From NCBI GenBank assembly GCA_025526935.1, contig JAHLKD010000058.1, forward strand, positions 186,001 through 250,000: a stretch of DNA of 64,000 bases, read 5' to 3'. The notes beneath the pieces are model-generated. The model ran no database searches and was not told where the DNA came from. It saw nothing but the letters and a program-made list of their open reading frames with translations. Source of the stretch: Cladochytrium replicatum (lineage: Eukaryota; Chytridiomycota; Chytridiomycetes; Cladochytriales; Cladochytriaceae). Position numbers and translations under genes: made by a program. This document shows positions 58,442-64,000 of this stretch, one piece after another (the stretch's first letter is position 1; each line of letters starts with the position of its first letter).

Positions 58442-60024
58442 ATGGGCAGCGGCGACGATAATGGCGATCACAAAACCTGGGGAGGTACGACTCAAATCTC
58501 GCACCGACGACGCAAATGCTGATCCTTCAGCACATGAAGGTTCACAGGAAAGACGGAACCGCTTAAGGAGAAATTCAACGATTCTATCAACTTTGACAAG
58601 CGAATGTGGAAGGCTGACATTCAAGGCTCCCAAACCTACGCCAAAGCGCTCGCTCTCTCGGGCATCATCTCCGCAAAAGAGCGAGACGCTATCGTGACGG
58701 GACCCGATGCGGTAGGAAAGGAGTGGGAGTCCGATACGTTTGTTATCAAGCCTACAGACGAGGATATCCATACGGCAAACGAGCGCCGGCTTGGAGAGGT
58801 CATTGGGACCCATACCGCAGGCAACGGGTCGCAGTCGGAACGACCAGGTTGCTACAGACATGCGTATCTGGGTCAGCGAAGCGACAGAGACCTTGCTTCA
58901 GCACCTGAAGAGCTTGATTTCGGTAATCGTAAATCGGGCCAACGCAGAGTTGGACATGATAATCCCCCGATGCACTCACCTCCAGGTTTGGGAGCACGGA
59001 ATGCTTTAGGAGATGGGTTCGATATTGAAAGTGTCATTATAGTGCGGGCAGCCCGTCTTGTGGTCTCACTGGCTTCTCAGTTATTCTTGGTACTTCCAAG
59101 CGGATGCAATCCCTCTCACCCAGATCCGTGAACGCACCTCCTCCCTCCCTCTCGGCTCCGGTGCTCTCGCAAGGAATCCCTTCCGAGTCAACCGTAAGTT
59201 CCTGCAGGAGGAGCTGTGATTCCACTCAACATGTCGAACTCGTTGTACGGTGTCGGAGTCGTGACTTTGTTGCCGAGTTCTTATTCTGGAGCTCAATGAA
59301 GATGGCCCGTCTTTCTCGGTTTTGAGAGGATCTGATTCTGTACTCCACTGCCGAGTTTGGCTTCGTCGGACTTGCAGATGCCGTACTGCACGGGAAGTAG
59401 CTTGATGCCCCAAACAGGACGCGGACTCGTGGGAACTCATTCGAGGAAAGACTGGAGACGTAATTTGCAAACCATCGCAATTATACCAATGATCATGACG
59501 AAGAATGTAATTAGATGTGCGGTTTCATGATGACACTGAAGGGATTACCATCGACCTACAACAAGGACCTGCAAGAGGACAAAGAGCCTATTTTTGATGC
59601 ATACGACACACTTAACGGCTGTCTGCAGCTTGCTACAGGAGTGTTGTCCACACTGAAGGTGAGGATTTTGCAATCGATGCATCTCACAACCTCTGATCAT
59701 ACCATCGGGTCAATAAAAACAAAATGCAAGCAGCTCAGCCACGACCTTCTATCTACGGATCTTGCAGAGTACCTTGTGAGGAGACGTGTGCCTTTCAGGG
59801 AAACACACCACACTTTGGGACAAGCCGTCCGTCTTGAAGAGAATTGCACCTCCCTTGGAAAGCTGACAGTCACTGACTTGCGCACTCTGCACTCGGCCTT
59901 CGAGGAAGATGTAAATGAAGTGTGGGACTTCGCTCGCAGTGTGGAGAAGGGGTACGCATACGGTGGAACATCAAAGACTGCTGTTCTTGTACAGATCGAT
60001 GAGCTGGACAAATGTTTGGCATAG
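58442..60024 (+). pseudogene. Argininosuccinate lyase with multiple frameshifts
   Basis: Argininosuccinate lyase makes arginine and fumarate. The first exon, GSGDDNGDHKTWGG, joins through a canonical intron to KTEPLKEKFNDSINFDKRMW. Then comes ANERRLGEVIGT, after which about 8 nt are missing and the frame shifts into GRSRNDQVATDMRIWVSEAT. An intron joins THLQ to CGQPVLWSHWLLSYSWYFQA, ending in LPLGSGALARNPFRVNRKF. Then stops and shifts surround SRDFVAEFLFWSSMK, DLILYSTAEFGFVGLADA and ELIRGKTGD. Two later introns are intact, around CGFMMTLKGLPSTYNKDLQE and LATGVLSTLK joined to QLSHDLLSTDLAEYLV. The C-terminus (FRETHHTLGQAV to KTAVLVQIDELDKCLA) is open. Splice sites are preserved while exons carry at least five lesions, so it is a recent pseudogene or a badly sequenced gene. 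Confidence 0.85.
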
Positions 60025-60178
60025 ATGAGTGCAAAACTAATAAATTAGGAAGAATATTCTTCAAAGGAATCTTAACGAAATGTCATCACATGCATATCCG
60101 ATTTTCGCTGCAAAATTGCTGGTCTTAACGCTTCCTTTGTACCCTTCAGCTTGGAGATGTTACTGCGAACACGTTTAG

Positions 60179-61912
60179 TTAAAGCATAAAGGTCAACAAA
60201 GTTTCATGCCCAGCATCCTGGCGAACTTGATCCAATCGACCTTTTAGTCCACGAAGGTTATCGTTGTTGGATACATAGGCATCCAGCTCTTCCGGATCAA
60301 TATGGACCAAATCCTCATCCTCTGGATCAAAATTCTTCAAAGGGATCAGAAAACCAAGATGAGCGCCTTGCAACAGATCTAAAGCTATCGACAGATTGTC
60401 CGAATATGGAATGACTTCGACCAATTTCGCTGTACTGACGTGTTATCGACTGAGACCGGGCCGCATCACTCATGTTAGCGGATAATGGAGGGTTCGGCGA
60501 AGGATGCGGAACATATGCTTTCGACATGGTATTGTGGAGACGGCTTTGGTGAATTGGAATCAGGGGTTGCTCCTTCAAAAGGCTGTATTCCAAATCCTGA
60601 CGGTTTAGCTTCTTGAATAGGTTTCGGAGACAGAGAATTATCGTGTGGCATGCCAATCTGACTCCGCTGACTAGCCTCTGGTTGAACCGGGTGTCTCTTT
60701 TAATATCTTCGAATCGCCATCGGTGTCGTACGACTCGTCTACAAGTGTGTTCCATTGTTCTGGTGTCCGAGCTGTCAAAAAGGGAATTTTCTTGAGGAGT
60801 TGATGCTTGATCGACAATATTGAGTGTCGTGACGTTTCCAGTAATGTTCGAAACAAGGAGAGAAGCAGAGGCAACTGAACCAGAAGCGAAAGTTGAATTC
60901 GCCACTGCAGAACTCGGTGTTCGACTATTTGTTTCCTATTAGATAGTTGGGGTTGTGTGCTGAGCCTGCCCAACTTTAGTTTTGGTGGACTTTGTGGAAC
61001 CGCTAAAATGGTCTGGGCCGTGTCCTGTTCACCGACATCGAACCGTGCTGATGCTACTCGAAACGAAGGGGGAATTATTGATTGGAGACAAGTTCAGTTA
61101 ACAATCATTCCGGCCCGTTTTCTGGGGGACATCATTCGTGTTCGGAAGTAATTCCAGGGTTCAACTCTTCTTTCTGAGGGGACAAACGTTTGCCTCAAAA
61201 CCTTTTCCCTTTGCCACTGATGTTTGACCGGTTACATTCTCTTTGTTGAATGAAGGGCTTGACTCATTTGTTGAAGTGTTTTGTCTCTTGGAATTAACTG
61301 GGGCAGGCCTGCATTAAGGATTGCCTGCCTGAAATCGTCAGGCTGCGCAATGGCTCGAGGTCTGGCTGGAGCGGTAGGTTGCATAGAGTGAACATCATCG
61401 ACAGGCAACCCCTCGATTGCCCTCAGAATGGCTCAAAGTATGAAACTCCAGAGACGTCAACCTCAAAGATTATGGGCTGGGACCGTTTGAAGGCAATCTC
61501 GTAATTTTCGACGTTTGGGCGAGCTAAGCGAAAGAAACGGTTGCAGGTGGTGTATTTTGAGCCATGTTGCTCAAGCTTGCGCTGCTGGCGCATCGATTTT
61601 GGATGCGTTTGAGCAAGTGCCGACGCAGCTCGTCCATGATGTCCAGGCGGCGTTGCGAGTCTGAACGAGGCATAATTGGTGGTGTTGTTGTTCCCACCTG
61701 TGGATGTGGATGTGTTCTGTTTTGTGTAGCCATTGCCGAGATACAGCGTGAAGCACCACTTCCTAGCCCACTTTGATCATGTACGCGAACTAGTTCATGC
61801 AATTGTTCCTACAAAGCAACATGAGTACTACAGCGGGCGGAAATGTAGTTACACTTACATTCTCTTTGTTGAGAAATGTGAGCTCTTTCCGGAGACGTCC
61901 AATGGAGGCCAT
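60179..61912 (-). CDS. Coiled-coil hypothetical protein, multi-exon
   Basis: The first exon ASIGRLRKELTFLNKEN joins by a canonical intron (GTAAGT, ending TTTGTAG) to EQLHELVRVHDQSG, a coiled-coil start. Then come SQRRLDIMDELRRHLLKRIQ, ENYEIAFKRSQPIIFEVDVS, DDFRQAILNAGLPQLIPRDK, a Ser/Thr-rich part (TFASGSVASASLLVSNITGN), RSQSITRQYSEIGRSHSIFG and a final exon LLQGAHLGFLIPLKNFDPED to LKGRLDQVRQDAGHETLLTF. The pieces lie in different frames and several joins are unresolved. I do not recognise the protein. Upstream, the same frame stays open for about 57 codons except for one TGA (61928-61930), so the true start may be further 5'. Confidence 0.45.
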
Positions 61913-62404
61913 GATGATCTCAAATTTTCAGACGATATCAAGCTTTTTGGCAAGCCGGCGACCTGTTCGATAATGCGTTGAAACCAATGTCCAAGACCTC
62001 ATAATCTGGCTCATGCAGGCTTCGTCTCCGCTACCCACTCCCGGTGAAGTATCAGCGTGAATTGAGAGTTCGATACGTTTGCTCAAAGCTCCTGGCGCCA
62101 TTCTGCGACGCCTCTGCTCGGCTTCCTACATGATGCACTGGATTTCTGCAAACTACTACTCTCCGCTCGACTTTGAAGTCGGCTCTGGGAACTCTACTGC
62201 GTTCGCCAAACACAGGCGATTTCTGCAACTCATTTGACTGTTGTGACAAAATTTCAGGCTTCCCATTCCTGCGCATTGTGGAGGATGGTTTGTAAGTTGT
62301 TTTCCTGATTTGTCTGCGTTCGAAGCACCAAGTAGTGGCTTGGATACTGCACTTGGCGTGACTAACACAACCGAGTTGTCTGGAGGAAACACTGGGACTG
62401 GTCA

Positions 62405-64000
62405 ATGAGACCTGTACAGTGCATAAAACAACAAGAGCTAGCGCAGCTTCGCTCGACTCTCGTGATATCGTCTGTGTCCCATTGTGTGGTTGAACTCGTT
62501 CAGAATTCGATCGATGCCGGTGCGACATCCATCGAGGTCGCTGTCCAGAAGAATGGGAATAGCTTGTCTGTATCAGATAACGGCTGTGGAATCAACCCGC
62601 AATGCCTAAAGATGGTTGGCCAGCGAAATGGTAGAAAGCGGTCATGACACATAACGAATCAAATTCATATCAACTCATCATAGAAAATGTATTATCTAGC
62701 TTCTTCAAAGCACTCTGAGAATGAGAACTTTTATGGCTCGCGGGGTGAAGGTCCGTTGTGCAAATTTTCATTGGACTTTCATAAACTCTCCCAGCACTGG
62801 CAAGCATTGGAGAAGTTGCACGTCTTGAAATCACCACTAGAGGATCAAGTGTTCAGGCTTTTACCATAATCATCAAGGTGAAGAATGACCATCCCGCCAT
62901 TGTCACGCAGAATGTATTCATCACAAAGAAAGGGCTCGGAGAGTCTGTTTTACGGGCCATCCAAGTCAAACAGAAAGCCCGGGACGACCGTGTTGGTAAC
63001 TGATCTTTTCTATAAGGTGTGATGCAAAATTAACATACTTTTTGTTTCTAACATCGCTGATAGTATCCAGTACGGAGAAAACAGTTGCTGTCGAAAGATA
63101 ATCTTCATGCTATAACCCGAGCCCTGGAATGCATCGCTCTTATTTCACCGGGAGTATCACTGTCATTAGTCGATCCTGAGCGGAACTTGCGTTTGTTGTC
63201 CGTGAAACGAGTATGCATACCTACAAGCCAGATTTTAGGTGTGTGAGTTGAAAACGCTTGCTTAAGGTCGAAACGGCAGTTTCTATTTTCCGACAACTAT
63301 TCGGTCTTCCACTCTCCCAGGTATCTTTCGTTACAGTCTCAATAGCTAGGGACTTAATCGCAAAAGGGATTTGAGTATGTAAGCTTCACCGACGAAGACT
63401 CAACAATTGATGTTAGCGGACACATCTCAACCGTACCTCACCCAACAAAGGTGAATCCAAAAAATTAACCGACAATCCAACTGAACAATGGCTTCTTTCA
63501 GCAACACCAATACCTCTACGCAAACAGGCATCACCTAGCACCATGCGACCTGCATGCTTTGATCAATCGATTGTTCGCCGAGAGCTCATTTGCCCAGGTA
63601 AACTTGGGCAAACTCAAACTTCCAGCAATTGAGGCCCTTAATCCAGGGTTTAATCGACGGAAGTCCTCAAAAGGGTCTCCAGCGAAAAGGTCTGAATAGC
63701 TACGAACTCATTTGATGATATTTGACACTTGTTACAGTGAAGGCCGATCGTTTCCCACTCTTTATTTTGAACATCAGGTTCAATCCTAAGTACTTCAGGT
63801 GCGATCTGGATTCGTCATCCAGTGCAGTGGCATTTCATGATCGAGACACCGTAATTCAAGTCCTTGAGCAACTTATTCAGGTTGGATGCTTGATATCATT
63901 CTCACGAACTCTTATCAATTGATTACAAAAGTCATTTCTTGAGGAGCATATGTTTGTTTCGAAGCAAAAGTGCGTAAGAAAGAGGAAACGAGATGAGTTT
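62405..64000 (+). CDS. MLH3: DNA mismatch repair protein MLH3, 5' part
   Basis: MLH3 pairs with MLH1 as a MutL-gamma endonuclease in meiotic crossover formation and mismatch repair. The first exon holds the GHKL ATPase start LRSTLVISSVSHCVVELVQN, SIDAGATSIEV and DNGCGI. An intron 62631-62699 joins VGQRN to ASSKHSENENFYGSRGE, and an intron 62751-62794 gives GEALASIGEVARLEITTRG. After a junction near 62870-62990 that I could not fully resolve comes GTTVLVTDLFYK joined to YPVRRKQLLSKDNLHAITRA, then LISPGVSLSLVDPERNL, EYVSFTDEDSTIDVSGHIST, YLYANRHHLAPCDLHALINR and ADRFPLFILNIRFNPKY. This covers the ATPase and transducer domains. The gene continues beyond the window, so the endonuclease domain is not seen. 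Confidence 0.88.

Noticed and set aside
59009-59041. Stop codon after THLQ in the lyase
   Set aside because: A GT...AG intron here restores THLQ-CGQPVLWSHWLLS, so this particular break is an intron rather than a lesion.
62631-62699. Frameshift in MLH3
   Set aside because: Using the acceptor at ATTATCTAG restores VGQRN-ASSKHSEN, matching the MutL motif, so this is a normal intron.

Overview
The window is eukaryotic nuclear DNA, most likely from a fungus. Its genes are cut by short (about 45-90 nt) GT-AG introns and stand alone on both strands. Recognisable products include mitochondrial TOM20, the SAGA subunit SPT7, a MAM33/p32 protein, a delta-12 fatty acid desaturase, a fungal-type tyrosinase, APS kinase and the COPI alpha subunit. 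The standard genetic code fits every gene. Intron density, coatomer/ATRIP/MLH3 content and mixed fungal and animal-like families (EIPR1, PXMP4) suit an early-diverging fungus such as a chytrid. A basidiomycete cannot be excluded from sequence alone. All coordinates for spliced genes are start-codon to stop-codon spans; exon joins were inferred by hand.

Layout. 1-6 kb: decayed coiled-coil sequence, TOM20, one copy of a dispersed repeat family, and an ambiguous multi-exon gene. 7.2-13.4 kb: divergent EIPR1 and SPT7. 13.4-19.3 kb: gene-poor, with decayed coiled-coil and repeat-family pseudogenes and a small insertion. 19.3-26.8 kb: metabolic genes (KGD2, a broken pirin copy and an intact pirin, FAD2-type desaturase, PXMP4). 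27.8-35.1 kb: a C2-like protein, a bacterial-type alpha/beta hydrolase, a secreted histidine phosphatase, MAM33. 35.3-44.4 kb: a large arrestin-SH3-GRDP fusion gene and COPI alpha. 44.8-53.2 kb: an acidic hypothetical protein, a proteasome alpha2 fragment, a VPS9-domain GEF, a secreted Cys-rich protein, an ATRIP-like gene. 54.3-64 kb: tyrosinase, BUD23, APS kinase, a frameshifted argininosuccinate lyase, a coiled-coil hypothetical gene and the 5' part of MLH3, which runs off the right edge.

Functional themes are those of an ordinary core genome: vesicle traffic (EIPR1, COPA, VPS9 GEF, arrestin-like), mitochondria (TOM20, KGD2, MAM33), lipid and peroxisome (desaturase, PXMP4), and genome maintenance (ATRIP, MLH3, SPT7). 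There is no operon-like system. The most noteworthy items are the arrestin-SH3-GRDP architecture, the decayed repeat family with its target-site-duplicated insertion, and a cluster of frameshifts in two neighbouring biosynthetic genes (APS kinase and argininosuccinate lyase).
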